Assembly: GCA_049293015.1 (NCBI GenBank)
Contig: JBATSB010000160.1
Coordinates: 1 to 25,354, forward strand
DNA: 25,354 nucleotides
Reading direction: 5' to 3'
DNA from: UBA2330 sp049293015
Lineage (GTDB): Bacteria > Bacteroidota > Ignavibacteria > Tepidaquicellales > Tepidaquicellaceae
In this document: positions 9,119-17,666 of the stretch, one piece after another
Numbering within the stretch: the first letter of the stretch is position 1
Layout of the letters: every line of letters starts with the position of its first letter
The notes under the pieces: generated by a model
The model's input: the letters and a program-made list of their open reading frames with translations, nothing else
Told to the model about the DNA's origin: nothing
The model's database searches: none
Translations under genes and position numbers: made by a program

Positions 9119-9208
9119 TTACTTAAGTTTATTTTTAATTTATGCAAAAATTTTTATTAAATATTTATTAAGGTCAATATATCAATATTAACTATTAATT
9201 TCTTTTAA

Positions 9209-9257
9209 GTTACAAATTAACATTTAACATTTAAAATTTAAAATTTAAAATTTAAAA
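9209..9257. repeat. Heptamer tandem repeat (TTTAAAA type)
   Basis: Seven in-phase 7-mers, with four TTTAAAA copies at 9230-9257 preceded by TTTAACA variants. The array runs to the base before the rsgA stop codon (9258-9260). It has the same period and position relative to a stop as the array at 7369. Confidence 0.85.
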
Positions 9258-10331
9258 TTATTTCTTATGCTGTGTTCTTCTGTGTTCATGCGTTAGTTTT
9301 TTCCATTTCTTTTTTTCCTTCATCAAAGCTTTTTTGTTTGTTTTATTTTCAAATCTTGTGATCTCTCTTTCTAATTTTTTATAACTCTTAAATCTGTTTT
9401 CATCAAACTCTCCTCTTTCAATTGCTTCTTTGATAGCACATCCTTCTTCGGTATCATGTTCACAGTTAGAATATTTGCAATGACCTAGATATTTTTCAAT
9501 GTCAGGAAAAGCTTCAGTAAGTCCTTCACTGCCTTCCCAAAGCTGAAGTTCCCGCATACCCGGAGTATCAATTATTGCACCGCCGTCTTTAAGAAATACA
9601 AGTTCTCTGTGAGTAGTTGTATGACGCCCTTTGTCTTTGTAAAGACTTATGTCACTGACATCCATTACAGATTCTCCGTTGAGACAGTTTATAAGAGTTG
9701 ACTTTCCGACACCTGAAGAACCAATTACAGCTACTGTCTTATTTTCCTCAAAATATGTTTTCAGATCATCTACACCAAAATTATTTAATGCACTCACAAC
9801 ATATATGTCGCTTATGCCTGAAATTGTTTTTACTTCAGAATATTTTTCATCAATGTTTTCACAAAGATCTGACTTGCTCAATATTACTACTGGTGTAAGT
9901 TTGTTGTCAACTATCAGAGAGATATATCTTTCAAGTCTTCTTAGATTTATATCCTGATTTAAAGATGTAATAATAAATACGGTATCGATATTCGATGCAA
10001 GTATCTGCTCTTCGAGCTTGAAGCCTGCTGAATTTCTCGAAAGCTTACTTTTTCTCTTAAGCACTCTTTCGATGATTGCATTGTCATACTCTTCGAAATT
10101 TCTGAGAAGAACCCAGTCACCTACAGCAGGAAAGTCATTTTTACTTTCAGCATTGAAATGAAATTTACCTGAGACTTCACCTGTAACTTCTGCATCACCT
10201 GTGCTTATGAGATAGTTATTTTTATTGCAAATTATAACTCTTCCGGGAATAAGATCTTTATCCGATTCAGTTAGCTGATCTTCAAAAAAATCTTTCCACC
10301 CGATCTTACTTTGATTTGTAAATATTGTCAA
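9258..10331 (-). CDS. rsgA: Ribosome small subunit-dependent GTPase RsgA
   Basis: A 357-aa circularly permuted GTPase that acts late in 30S subunit maturation. An N-terminal OB-fold part (to ~100) precedes the permuted G domain: G4 as LSKSD (151-155), G5 as SAL (180-182), G1/P-loop GSSGVGKST (204-212), G2 Thr in the RHTTTH segment (~236-241) and G3 DTPG (255-258). The C-terminal zinc finger ligands are Cys285, Cys290, His292 and Cys298. The C-terminus is a Lys/Arg-rich tail suited to rRNA binding. The start is TTG (10331-10329). It is the only option that keeps the family N-terminus (IGWKDFFE), and there is no in-frame ATG before the OB fold. It follows the ABC exporter genes after a 174-bp spacer with no feature of note. 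Confidence 0.96.
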   Translation of the reverse strand: MTIFTNQSKIGWKDFFEDQLTESDKDLIPGRVIICNKNNYLISTGDAEVTGEVSGKFHFNAESKNDFPAVGDWVLLRNFEEYDNAIIERVLKRKSKLSRNSAGFKLEEQILASNIDTVFIITSLNQDINLRRLERYISLIVDNKLTPVVILSKSDLCENIDEKYSEVKTISGISDIYVVSALNNFGVDDLKTYFEENKTVAVIGSSGVGKSTLINCLNGESVMDVSDISLYKDKGRHTTTHRELVFLKDGGAIIDTPGMRELQLWEGSEGLTEAFPDIEKYLGHCKYSNCEHDTEEGCAIKEAIERGEFDENRFKSYKKLEREITRFENKTNKKALMKEKKKWKKLTHEHRRTQHKK

Positions 10332-10505
10332 ATTTTTAAATTTATTTGTTAATTAACATTTTTCAGAACTCTTATTTTGGAGAAACAGATCTTAAATATT
10401 GATTTAAATAATTTAGTTAACTAGTTTTACTTTAAATAACTTAGACGAATTTAGACAAGAATGAAATTTTGATTCAACTAAATATAAAAATATGTTATTA
10501 ACATT

Positions 10506-12344
10506 TTAAATTTTAGTCAGCATTTCATTTTCCCTCTGCTCTCTAAGCTGTCTTGTGTAAAGATTATAATAATTTCCTTTTGCTAACATGAGATCTCTGT
10601 GGCTTCCATCTTCAATAATCTTACCTTTCTTTATTACAATTATCCTGTCACAGTTTTTTATTGTAGAAAGTCTGTGAGCAATAATAATGGAAGTCCTGCC
10701 TTTTATAAGTTCATGAATTCCTTTCTGAATTTTTGCTTCAGCAAGTGTATCAATAGAAGAAGTAGCTTCATCCATAATGAAAATTCTCGGGTCGGCAAGT
10801 ATAGCTCTTGCAAAAGAGATCATCTGCTTTTCTCCAAGAGAAAGCTTTTCACCGCCTTCACCTACTTCTTCATCAAGTCTTTCAATAAACTCATCACCAC
10901 CTATTAGTAATAAAGAATTAACGATCTCTTTTTCATCTGCATCATCTCTGCCATATTTTATATTCTCTCTGATAGTTCCTGAAAATAAGTGAGGAGTCTG
11001 AAGTACAACTCCAAGTTTATTCCGAAGACTGAAAGTAGTTTTATCTGTATAGTCTTCACCGTCAATGAGTATCCTGCCTCCTGTAGGTTCATAAAATCTG
11101 CAGATAAGATTTATGATAGAAGACTTACCACCGCCTGTTTCACCAACGAGAGCAATTGACTGACCTTTTTCAATTTTCAGATCCATATTTTCTAAAACCG
11201 GTTTATTTTTTTCATAATAAAAAGATACATTTTCAAAAGTGATCTCACCATCAATAGCATTAAAATCAGTTGCATCTTCTTTATCATTTATAGCCGGCTT
11301 GGTATCAAGCAGTGAAAAAATTCTTTCACCTGCTGAGATACAATTTTGCGCCTGTGAATAAAATCTTGAGATATCAAGTATCGGTTCATAGATCAGCGTA
11401 GCATATCCAAAAAATGCAGCAAGCATACCGACAGAGATCTCAGGCGGGAAAGTTATTGCCATACTTCCACCATAATAAATTATCAAAGCTGCAGCCATAC
11501 TACCTCCGAATATCACAAGCGGCTGATACAAAGCAGAAAAATATGCAGACTTAAATGAAGAGACACGCATCTTGTCACTTAATGAATCAAACTCATCTGT
11601 GACACGATTTTCCTGAACCATACTTTTATTTACTTCCACTCCGACTATGTGTTCATTGTAACTTGCAGTAATCTCGCTGTTGAATTTTCTTGACTCTCTG
11701 GAATATTTCAGGATAAGCTTCCTGATCTTAAATGAGATCAATATTAAAAATGGAATGGTCAGAATAACAATCATTGCAAGCCTTACATCATAAAATAGCA
11801 TTGCAGTAATACAAAATATTATCATCCCGATTCCCCATATAAATTCAATCAGTCCCCATGAGATCAGTTCCGTTACTTTTATTGTGTCAGAGGTGATCCT
11901 TGACATCAGCCAGCCTACAGCAGCTTTATCATAAAATGAAAATGTGAGCTCCTGTAGTTTTTTAAACAGGTCCTGTCTGATATCAAACATTATGTATTCC
12001 TGTATCTTGCCTCCGAAATGAATAAATAAAAATACTGATCCGGATAGAGCTATTCCAAGTGAAAATATAATAGAGACATAATATGTCAGTCCGCTAAGAT
12101 CTGAATTTCCCTGCAGTCCGTTTTGAATTTGTATCTTATTGCTTTCAATAGAAGGCACGATTACATTGTCCAAAAGACTCAGCCAAATCAATGGGAAAAT
12201 CGCTTCGACCGCTGCCACTCCCAGCACAAAGATTATAAATCCGCTGAACCATTTTTTGTATTTCAGTCCATATGTGTACAGTCTTTTGAAAAAAGGCATT
12301 AACTCACCCTTACTACTAAACTGCCTTTCGTTTAACTTACTCAC
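10506..12344 (-). CDS. ABC exporter half-transporter, subunit with degenerate signature
   Basis: A 612-aa ABC half-transporter: an N-terminal membrane domain (~35-330, six helices) and an ATP-binding domain. Walker A is GETGGGKS (401-408) and the Q-loop sits in VVLQTPHLF. The signature is LSLGEKQ (501-507) instead of LSGGQ. Walker B IFIMDE carries the catalytic Glu526, and the H-loop is His557. With the upstream gene it fits a heterodimeric exporter (BmrCD / TM287-288 type). This subunit would give the working Walker B and a weak signature. The first start is GTG at 12344; an ATG at 12299 with AAGGGTGAG just upstream is a good alternative and would shorten it by 15 residues. The gap to the upstream partner is 67 bp and is filled by a heptamer array. 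The substrate is unknown; lipids, drugs or peptides are possible. Confidence 0.9.
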   Translation of the reverse strand: MSKLNERQFSSKGELMPFFKRLYTYGLKYKKWFSGFIIFVLGVAAVEAIFPLIWLSLLDNVIVPSIESNKIQIQNGLQGNSDLSGLTYYVSIIFSLGIALSGSVFLFIHFGGKIQEYIMFDIRQDLFKKLQELTFSFYDKAAVGWLMSRITSDTIKVTELISWGLIEFIWGIGMIIFCITAMLFYDVRLAMIVILTIPFLILISFKIRKLILKYSRESRKFNSEITASYNEHIVGVEVNKSMVQENRVTDEFDSLSDKMRVSSFKSAYFSALYQPLVIFGGSMAAALIIYYGGSMAITFPPEISVGMLAAFFGYATLIYEPILDISRFYSQAQNCISAGERIFSLLDTKPAINDKEDATDFNAIDGEITFENVSFYYEKNKPVLENMDLKIEKGQSIALVGETGGGKSSIINLICRFYEPTGGRILIDGEDYTDKTTFSLRNKLGVVLQTPHLFSGTIRENIKYGRDDADEKEIVNSLLLIGGDEFIERLDEEVGEGGEKLSLGEKQMISFARAILADPRIFIMDEATSSIDTLAEAKIQKGIHELIKGRTSIIIAHRLSTIKNCDRIIVIKKGKIIEDGSHRDLMLAKGNYYNLYTRQLREQRENEMLTKI

Positions 12345-12350
12345 TTTATT

Positions 12351-12420
12351 TAATTTTAAATTTTAAATAAAAAATTTTAAATAGTAACTCGTAACTCGTA
12401 ATTCGTAACTCTTAATTCTT
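12351..12420. repeat. Heptamer array filling the gap between two ABC genes
   Basis: Ten in-phase 7-mers of the form AANNNNT (first unit TAATTTT): AAATTTT-type units at 12351-12385, then AACTCGT/AATTCGT/AACTCTT/AATTCTT to 12420. The array fills nearly the whole spacer and crosses the stop codon (12412-12414) into the last codons of the upstream ABC gene. The string at 12384-12403 is identical over 20 nt to 3880-3899, inside a T9SS sorting-domain coding region. Confidence 0.85.
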
Positions 12421-14265
12421 AATTGTCTCCGTCTCCGCATCAATTTCCTCTTCTATCGAAACCTGAATATCGAGTATCTTTTTATAAAAGCCGTCATTCT
12501 TTATTAGCTCTTCATGCGTACCTTCCTCGAGAATGCATCCTTTATCCATAACAATTATCCTGTCGCAATCCTGAATGGAAGTAATCCTGTGAGCAATTAT
12601 AAAAGTTGTTTTACCTTTCATAAGTTTTCGGAGCTTCTGCTGAATTTCAAACTCAGTTTCGGAATCAATGGCAGAAGTAGAGTCATCTAAGATCAGAATA
12701 TCAGGATCTTTGAGCAGGGTTCTGGCTATTGCAACTCTCTGCTTCTGACCACCTGAAAGAGTCACACCTTTTTCTCCGACGACTGTTTCATAGGATTCAG
12801 GAAATACTTCAGTAATAATTTCATGGATCCTTGCTGCACTTGCAGATTCTATCACTTCATCAATATGCGAATCAGGTTTTGAGTAAGCTATATTATCTCT
12901 TATTGTTGTAGAGAATAAAAATGGTTTCTGAAGTACAACTCCAAATCTGCTTCGTAAATATTCTTTTGAATATTTTTCAGTTTCGATTCCGTCTATAAGT
13001 ATCTTACCGCTATCCGGATCAAAGAACCTGAGCATTTGAGAAATGATAGTCGTCTTTCCTGCACCTGTCGGTCCAAGCAGTGCGATCTTCTCACCTGCCT
13101 TTACTTTAAAGCTGATATTATTTAATACTCTTTTCTTTTCACTTCCTTCATAGTTAAAAGAAACGTTTTGAAATTCAATATCACCTTTTAGTTTTTTTTC
13201 TGAGAAATTCTTTCCTTCGTAACTTTCTTTTTCCGTTTCAAGAATTGAGAAAATTCTGTTTATCGCTACTGTAGCCATTCCCATTTCACTTACAAGTTGT
13301 CCTAATCTTCTCATTGGCCACGTCACAAATACTGAATACGAATAAAAAGCCATATATTCACCAACTGTGAGTTTCCCATTCAAAGCCAGATACCCTCCAT
13401 AAAAAATAGAAATTGCAATCTGAGTGTGCACAAGAAAATCAGCCGACGGCCAGAATATTCTATGAAGTTTATTCAGATATAATCCCCAATGCCTTTTTTC
13501 AAGATTCTGTTTTGTGAATTTATCGATCTCAAAATTTTCTTTTGCAAAAGCTTTTACTACTCTGATGCCTGATAAATTTTCCTGCACAATAATTGAAAGC
13601 TTATCCTGCCTCAGCTCATGCTCTGTCCAGATCTGGCTTTCCTTTTTAAAGAATAGAATAGTCCCGATCAGAATTACAGGTACAAATAATATTGCGACAA
13701 ACGCATATGTCAGGTCTATTGAAGCCATCATAATAAATGCACCTGCAAAAATTGCTATCATTCTGATTACATCTACTACCTGAGTCGCTGCAAATTTTCT
13801 GAGAGTCTCCACATCTCCTGTACACCTCTGTACGAGTTCGCCTGTCGGCGTCTTCGAATGGTAAGCAAGAGGTAATGCCTGAATATGTGAAAATAATCTC
13901 AGCCGCAGATTCTTAGTCGCCTTCTCTGTGGAAGATGCTGTGATCGCGCTTGATGAAAATGCGAATATCCCTCTCATTAATGAAATAACTAAAAATAAAA
14001 TACCAAGTGAGATCAATATAACTTCAGGACTTTCGATTTTAAACTCCGGTAATATTGAATATAAAAATACTGTAAATGAGTCATCCGGTACTTGCTCAAC
14101 TTTCCCGCCTGTCTGATAAAAAACAATTACCTTATCAACAGTGATCTGCAGTATTTTTGGCTCGAGCATTCTGATAAACATTGCAAAGATCAGAAGTATA
14201 CCTGAAAGTACATAAAACCATTTCCACTCACCGAGAATTTGAAATAATCTTTTAATATTGTTCAT
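12412..14265 (-). CDS. ABC exporter half-transporter, subunit with non-canonical Walker B
   Basis: A 617-aa ABC half-transporter with an N-terminal six-helix membrane domain (~18-330) and a C-terminal ATPase. Walker A is GPTGAGKTT (398-406), the Q-loop sits in VVLQKPFLF, and the signature is the canonical LSGGQKQR (503-510). Walker B ILILDD has Asp528 where the catalytic Glu should be; the H-loop is His559. This is the exact complement of the downstream partner. One composite site (partner Walker B plus this LSGGQ) would be hydrolytic. The other (Asp528 plus LSLGE) would be degenerate, as in known heterodimeric exporters. An ATG start is at 14265. The gene lies 56 nt after a strong terminator that follows a 35-codon ORF, so expression may depend on read-through (attenuation). 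No separate promoter is obvious in those 56 nt. Confidence 0.92.
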   Translation of the reverse strand: MNNIKRLFQILGEWKWFYVLSGILLIFAMFIRMLEPKILQITVDKVIVFYQTGGKVEQVPDDSFTVFLYSILPEFKIESPEVILISLGILFLVISLMRGIFAFSSSAITASSTEKATKNLRLRLFSHIQALPLAYHSKTPTGELVQRCTGDVETLRKFAATQVVDVIRMIAIFAGAFIMMASIDLTYAFVAILFVPVILIGTILFFKKESQIWTEHELRQDKLSIIVQENLSGIRVVKAFAKENFEIDKFTKQNLEKRHWGLYLNKLHRIFWPSADFLVHTQIAISIFYGGYLALNGKLTVGEYMAFYSYSVFVTWPMRRLGQLVSEMGMATVAINRIFSILETEKESYEGKNFSEKKLKGDIEFQNVSFNYEGSEKKRVLNNISFKVKAGEKIALLGPTGAGKTTIISQMLRFFDPDSGKILIDGIETEKYSKEYLRSRFGVVLQKPFLFSTTIRDNIAYSKPDSHIDEVIESASAARIHEIITEVFPESYETVVGEKGVTLSGGQKQRVAIARTLLKDPDILILDDSTSAIDSETEFEIQQKLRKLMKGKTTFIIAHRITSIQDCDRIIVMDKGCILEEGTHEELIKNDGFYKKILDIQVSIEEEIDAETETIKN

Positions 14266-14320
14266 TGCTAATATTGTATTAAACTTGAATTAATTTTAAA
14301 ACCTGTTTTAAATTTTGTAT

Positions 14321-14358
14321 AAAAAAAAACCGCGAATATTTTGATATCCGCGGTTTTT
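14321..14358 (-). terminator. Strong intrinsic terminator ahead of the ABC exporter genes
   Basis: CCGCG/CGCGG closing stem plus an ATAT/ATAT inner stem with one A-C mismatch and a TTTG loop, flanked by A5/T5. On the minus strand it is followed by nine Ts (14321-14329 are A on the plus strand). It lies between the 35-codon ORF and the ABC gene at 14265. The 5' arm on the minus strand (14344-14355) can pair instead with 14405-14416 in the small ORF. Confidence 0.8.
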
Positions 14359-14416
14359 AAAAATCTTCTTTTACTTCAGAGGTTAATCTGTTTCCCTCCG
14401 GTTCAACCACGGATAT
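14344..14416 (-). promoter_or_regulatory. Candidate antiterminator pairing (attenuator)
   Basis: Minus-strand bases 14416-14405 (ATATCCGTGGTT) are complementary over 12 bases, with one G-U pair, to 14355-14344 (AACCGCGGATAT), the 5' arm of the terminator. The two structures exclude each other. The first segment is coding sequence of the small ORF, so ribosome position could decide which one forms. The pairing is seen in the sequence; the regulatory role is inferred. Confidence 0.5.
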
Positions 14417-14490
14417 ACTGATGCATCCACAAAAGTGAATAAAGGTGCAATAATGCCTGCCATCGGTATGTATATTTTTTTATTCAGCAT
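14383..14490 (-). CDS. Small ORF (35 aa), possible leader peptide of ABC exporter
   Basis: ATG at 14490-14488 to TAA at 14385-14383. The product begins MLNKKIYIPMAGIIAPLFTF and ends VYPWLNRRETD: a short hydrophobic stretch with a polar end, no known family recognised. It is too short for routine calling. Support comes from context: a Bacteroidota-type promoter at 14549-14580 upstream, an AAGGTG purine motif about 14 nt before the ATG (longer than ideal), and a strong terminator 24 nt after the stop, before the ABC exporter. The VYPWL codons contain the segment able to pair with the terminator stem. The arrangement resembles leader ORFs such as bmrB upstream of bmrCD in Bacillus subtilis. Alternatives are a stand-alone small membrane peptide, or a structured RNA with a chance ORF. 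Confidence 0.4.
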   Translation of the reverse strand: MLNKKIYIPMAGIIAPLFTFVDASVYPWLNRRETD

Positions 14491-14548
14491 TATTTATTAA
14501 TTAGACACCTTTCAGTTTTTGATTTAAAAAATTCGTGATTTGCGTTTA

Positions 14549-14580
14549 CAAAATTACGAATGTTAAATTTAAAAAGCAAA
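14549..14580 (-). promoter_or_regulatory. Bacteroidota-type promoter for the leader ORF / ABC genes
   Basis: The minus strand shows TTTG (14580-14577), 20 nt, then TAATTTTG (14556-14549), matching the -33 TTTG / -7 TAnnTTTG consensus with spacing one base longer than the usual 19. A start near 14542 would give a ~50-nt leader before the small ORF. Confidence 0.5.
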
Positions 14581-14663
14581 TTTTTTTTAAAAAAAGATTA
14601 AATTTTTCTTAAAGGAAAAATCAAAGTAAATGTGAAATTTAGAAAAAACTTTTAAAAAAACTG

Positions 14664-14694
14664 TTGACATATAAATTCAATTATCTTAATTTTA
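14664..14694 (+). promoter_or_regulatory. Promoter of the 930-aa secreted protein gene
   Basis: TTGACA at 14664-14669. TAATTTTA at 14687-14694 follows the TTG after 20 nt, matching TAnnTTTG except for the last base. It lies 46 nt before the ATG at 14740 and diverges from the minus-strand promoter at 14549-14580. Confidence 0.5.
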
Positions 14695-14739
14695 AAAAAT
14701 CCTAAATTCTGTTTTTATAAATAACTATAAATTACACTT

Positions 14740-17532
14740 ATGAAAAAGTTATTATCAATTTTTTTCGCTTTAACAGTTTCATTAATTTATGTTAATGCAA
14801 CTGCACAGCTTTCCGGAACATTAACTATACCCGGATCATATGCAACAATAAAATTAGCAATCGAAGATCTCAATACTCAGGGAGTCGGGATCGGAGGTGT
14901 AGTATTTAATGTAGCCGCAGGTCATACTGAGACTTCATCAAATATGACAATTTCAATTTTAGCTAATCAGCCGACTTCTTCAAACACAGTAATATTTCAG
15001 AAAAGCGGTGCAGGTGCTAATCCGCTTATCACTGCTGCTCCGGGTTTATCAGCTACCATTGACGGAATTATAAAATTCTCAGGAGCTGATTATATCACTT
15101 TTGATGCAATAGACTTACTCGACCCAAATACAAATGTTGGCAATGGTGTCATGGAATGGGGGTATGCATTGATGAGAGCTTCCACTACAGACGGTTCTCA
15201 GAATAATGTTATTAAAAACTGTGTGATCACATTGCAGAAAATAAGTTCTCTTTCTTATGGAATTTATGTAATTAACAAAGACACAAACTTAGTGACTGTA
15301 AATGCTGCTGATCTTGACGGACAAAACAGTTACAATAAATTATTTGGTAATACTATTTCCAATGTTTATAAAGGCATTGTAATGATCTCATCTTCTACTT
15401 TGCGAGATATTGACAATGAGATCGGAGTATATGGCGAAAATCCAAATTCAATTACAAACTACGGCGGGAGTACAATTGCTACAGAAGGTATCCGCTGCGA
15501 AGGACAGATCAATGTAAAAATTTCCAACAACATTGTAAACGGCGGAAATGGAACAGCAAGTGGAGTTTATGGTATTTTAGCAACATTATTTGGATCTGCT
15601 GCTTTAGCTCCTAATTATGAAATTAGTTATAATACAGTTACAGTAAATGCAAATCAGTCTTCAAGCGGAACATACGGTATCAGAGCACTGGCAACTGCTG
15701 ATACAGCCTGGATCCATCATAACATTGTAGAGAACTGTGTGACTAATCACACTACATCTTCTTTCAATGCATTGGTTCATGACCATGTAGGTACTTCAAA
15801 TGCAGCATACATTTATGATAATATAGTTAGGAATAATTTCCATTCAGGTACAGGTACAGCAACTTTATTGTCTGCAGATGCTACAATTAATAGTTCTTAT
15901 ATTCACGGCAATCAGGTTTATGGAAATCAAAAGACAGGAGTCAGTGGAACTATGAACTGTATTCTTGCAGATAACGGTAATGTAAATTGTGATTCGAATT
16001 TTGTTTATAACAATTCAATTCCAAACTCATCCGGTGCGTCAGCAAGCAATATTTATGGCTATGCTAATACAGGTAGTCCGACGACTGAAAATGTATTTGA
16101 TAATACAATTTATAATCTATTTGTAGGAGGTTTTGGAGCTAATACTGCATCCCTGGTAGTTGGCATCAGATCAAATGCTTCTACAGCTACACAAAAAGAA
16201 ATCCATGGAAATACAATTTATGGATTCAGCTCAGTGAGCGGAAGACTTTCTACTGGCGGTAATTACGGGATTTACAGTACTGCCGGTACAAGTGCGAAAA
16301 TCTATTCAAATAAAATTTATAACTTAACAAATAACAGTACTGCCGGAACAGCAGGCGGATGCTTTGTTTCTTCAGGTACGACTATAGAAATTTATAATAA
16401 TTTTATCTCAGATATTAAAGCACCAAATTCTAATGAAGCAAATGCTGTGATTGGGATTAATTCTTCCAGTACTACAGCAAACAGTACTATTGGAATATTT
16501 TATAATTCCATATCTCTAAATGCATCAGGGGGTACAACATTTGGATCTTCAGGTGTATCTGTAAATTCAAATGCAAATTCTACAACTGCAGTTTTAGAAC
16601 TTAGAGATAATCTAATTATTAACCTTTCAGCTCCGGGAGCATCAGGCGGAGTAACTACAGCTTTAAGAAGAAGTCTTACAACACTTGCTAATTTCTCAGA
16701 ATCTTCTAATAACAATAATTTATTTTGCGGCACACCATCATCAGACAAACTTATTTATTTTGATAACACTAACAGTTATCAGACTATTACTGATTATCAA
16801 AATATTGTAACTCCTAGAGAATCTAATTCTAATTCTGTTTCTGTTAATTTTGTAGACCCTGCAATCGGAGATCTACACCTTACAGGTGCTTCTGTCCAGG
16901 ATCCGAATTTAGCCGGATTGCCAATATCCGGAATTTCTACAGATATAGATGGAGATTCACGTCATTTTAAATTCCCGTATAAAGGTGCTGATGAAAGTTC
17001 TCCATTTGATATTAAGACTTTAAATCTTACTGTAAATTTAGAGGCATGCTCTCCAAATCAGGATACAGCTACAGTTCAGATCAGGTCGATAAATTCTCCT
17101 TATAATATTCTAGGAACACATACAAGATATCTAAGTCCATCGGGAACTGCAGCTTTTCTTTATTTAAATTTATCGAATGCTGTAAATTATTATTTAGTAT
17201 TCAAGCACAGAAATTCGATCGAGACCTGGAGTAAGAGTGGCGGGGAAGTATTCTCAGGCGGTGTATTGAATTTTGATTTTACATCTGCAGCAACTCAGGC
17301 ATATGGAAATAATCAAACATTGGTATCCGGAGAATATTCTGTCTATACTGCTGATGTAAATCAGGATGATGTCGTTGATGTAACTGATCTGGCACAGATA
17401 GATAACGATGCTTTTAATTTTGTAATCGGATATGTTGTCACTGATCTGAATTGTGATAATTTGGTAGATGTTACAGATGCAACTTTTGCTGATAATAATG
17501 CTGCTAACTTTGTATCAGTTATAAAACCTTAA
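14740..17532 (+). CDS. Secreted parallel beta-helix protein with dockerin-like C-terminus
   Basis: A 930-aa exported protein. The signal peptide is MKKLLSIFFALTVSLIYVNA, cleaved near TAQ. Residues ~25-700 are an Asn/Ser/Thr/Gly-rich succession of short strands ('SNNIVNGGNG', 'IYDNIVRNN', 'IYNNFISD'), as in right-handed parallel beta-helix (PbH1/NosD-like) proteins. The C-terminal ~62 residues contain two Ca-binding, dockerin type I-like loops (DVNQDDVVDVTDLAQIDNDA and DLNCDNLVDVTDATFADNNA). There is no NYPNPFNP sorting domain, unlike the other large secreted proteins here, so export route and anchoring may differ. The start is set by the signal peptide and the promoter at 14664. Role unknown; polysaccharide binding or adhesion is plausible, but no catalytic residues were identified. 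Confidence 0.88.
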   Translation: MKKLLSIFFALTVSLIYVNATAQLSGTLTIPGSYATIKLAIEDLNTQGVGIGGVVFNVAAGHTETSSNMTISILANQPTSSNTVIFQKSGAGANPLITAAPGLSATIDGIIKFSGADYITFDAIDLLDPNTNVGNGVMEWGYALMRASTTDGSQNNVIKNCVITLQKISSLSYGIYVINKDTNLVTVNAADLDGQNSYNKLFGNTISNVYKGIVMISSSTLRDIDNEIGVYGENPNSITNYGGSTIATEGIRCEGQINVKISNNIVNGGNGTASGVYGILATLFGSAALAPNYEISYNTVTVNANQSSSGTYGIRALATADTAWIHHNIVENCVTNHTTSSFNALVHDHVGTSNAAYIYDNIVRNNFHSGTGTATLLSADATINSSYIHGNQVYGNQKTGVSGTMNCILADNGNVNCDSNFVYNNSIPNSSGASASNIYGYANTGSPTTENVFDNTIYNLFVGGFGANTASLVVGIRSNASTATQKEIHGNTIYGFSSVSGRLSTGGNYGIYSTAGTSAKIYSNKIYNLTNNSTAGTAGGCFVSSGTTIEIYNNFISDIKAPNSNEANAVIGINSSSTTANSTIGIFYNSISLNASGGTTFGSSGVSVNSNANSTTAVLELRDNLIINLSAPGASGGVTTALRRSLTTLANFSESSNNNNLFCGTPSSDKLIYFDNTNSYQTITDYQNIVTPRESNSNSVSVNFVDPAIGDLHLTGASVQDPNLAGLPISGISTDIDGDSRHFKFPYKGADESSPFDIKTLNLTVNLEACSPNQDTATVQIRSINSPYNILGTHTRYLSPSGTAAFLYLNLSNAVNYYLVFKHRNSIETWSKSGGEVFSGGVLNFDFTSAATQAYGNNQTLVSGEYSVYTADVNQDDVVDVTDLAQIDNDAFNFVIGYVVTDLNCDNLVDVTDATFADNNAANFVSVIKP

Positions 17533-17558
17533 TTTCAGATATAAAATATTATAGATCA

Positions 17559-17591
17559 TGAAAAGTAATTAGCTAAAAAAAATACTTTTCA
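17559..17591. other. Inverted repeat after the beta-helix gene
   Basis: A 9-bp perfect inverted repeat (TGAAAAGTA / TACTTTTCA) with a 15-nt loop, 26 nt after the stop. There is no T-tract, so it may be an mRNA 3'-end stabiliser or a poor terminator. Confidence 0.35.
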
Positions 17592-17596
17592 GAGAA

Positions 17597-17627
17597 TTGA
17601 ATAAAACGAATTGTTTAATTAACTTTG
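17597..17627 (+). promoter_or_regulatory. Promoter of the first small secreted paralogue
   Basis: TTG at 17597-17599, 20 nt, then TAACTTTG at 17620-17627, an exact TAnnTTTG match, 39 nt before the ATG at 17667. Confidence 0.5.
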
Positions 17628-17666
17628 CATAATTAAAATTAACTTTTCTTAACTAAATTAATCAAA

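Noticed and set aside
10332..10505. Spacer between the ABC gene and rsgA
   Set aside because: Searched for small ORFs, hairpins and promoters; nothing convincing, only AT-rich sequence.
14390..14420. tRNA T-arm-like GGTTCAACC
   Set aside because: No acceptor, D or anticodon arms fit around it; the bases are better explained by the small ORF and attenuator pairing.
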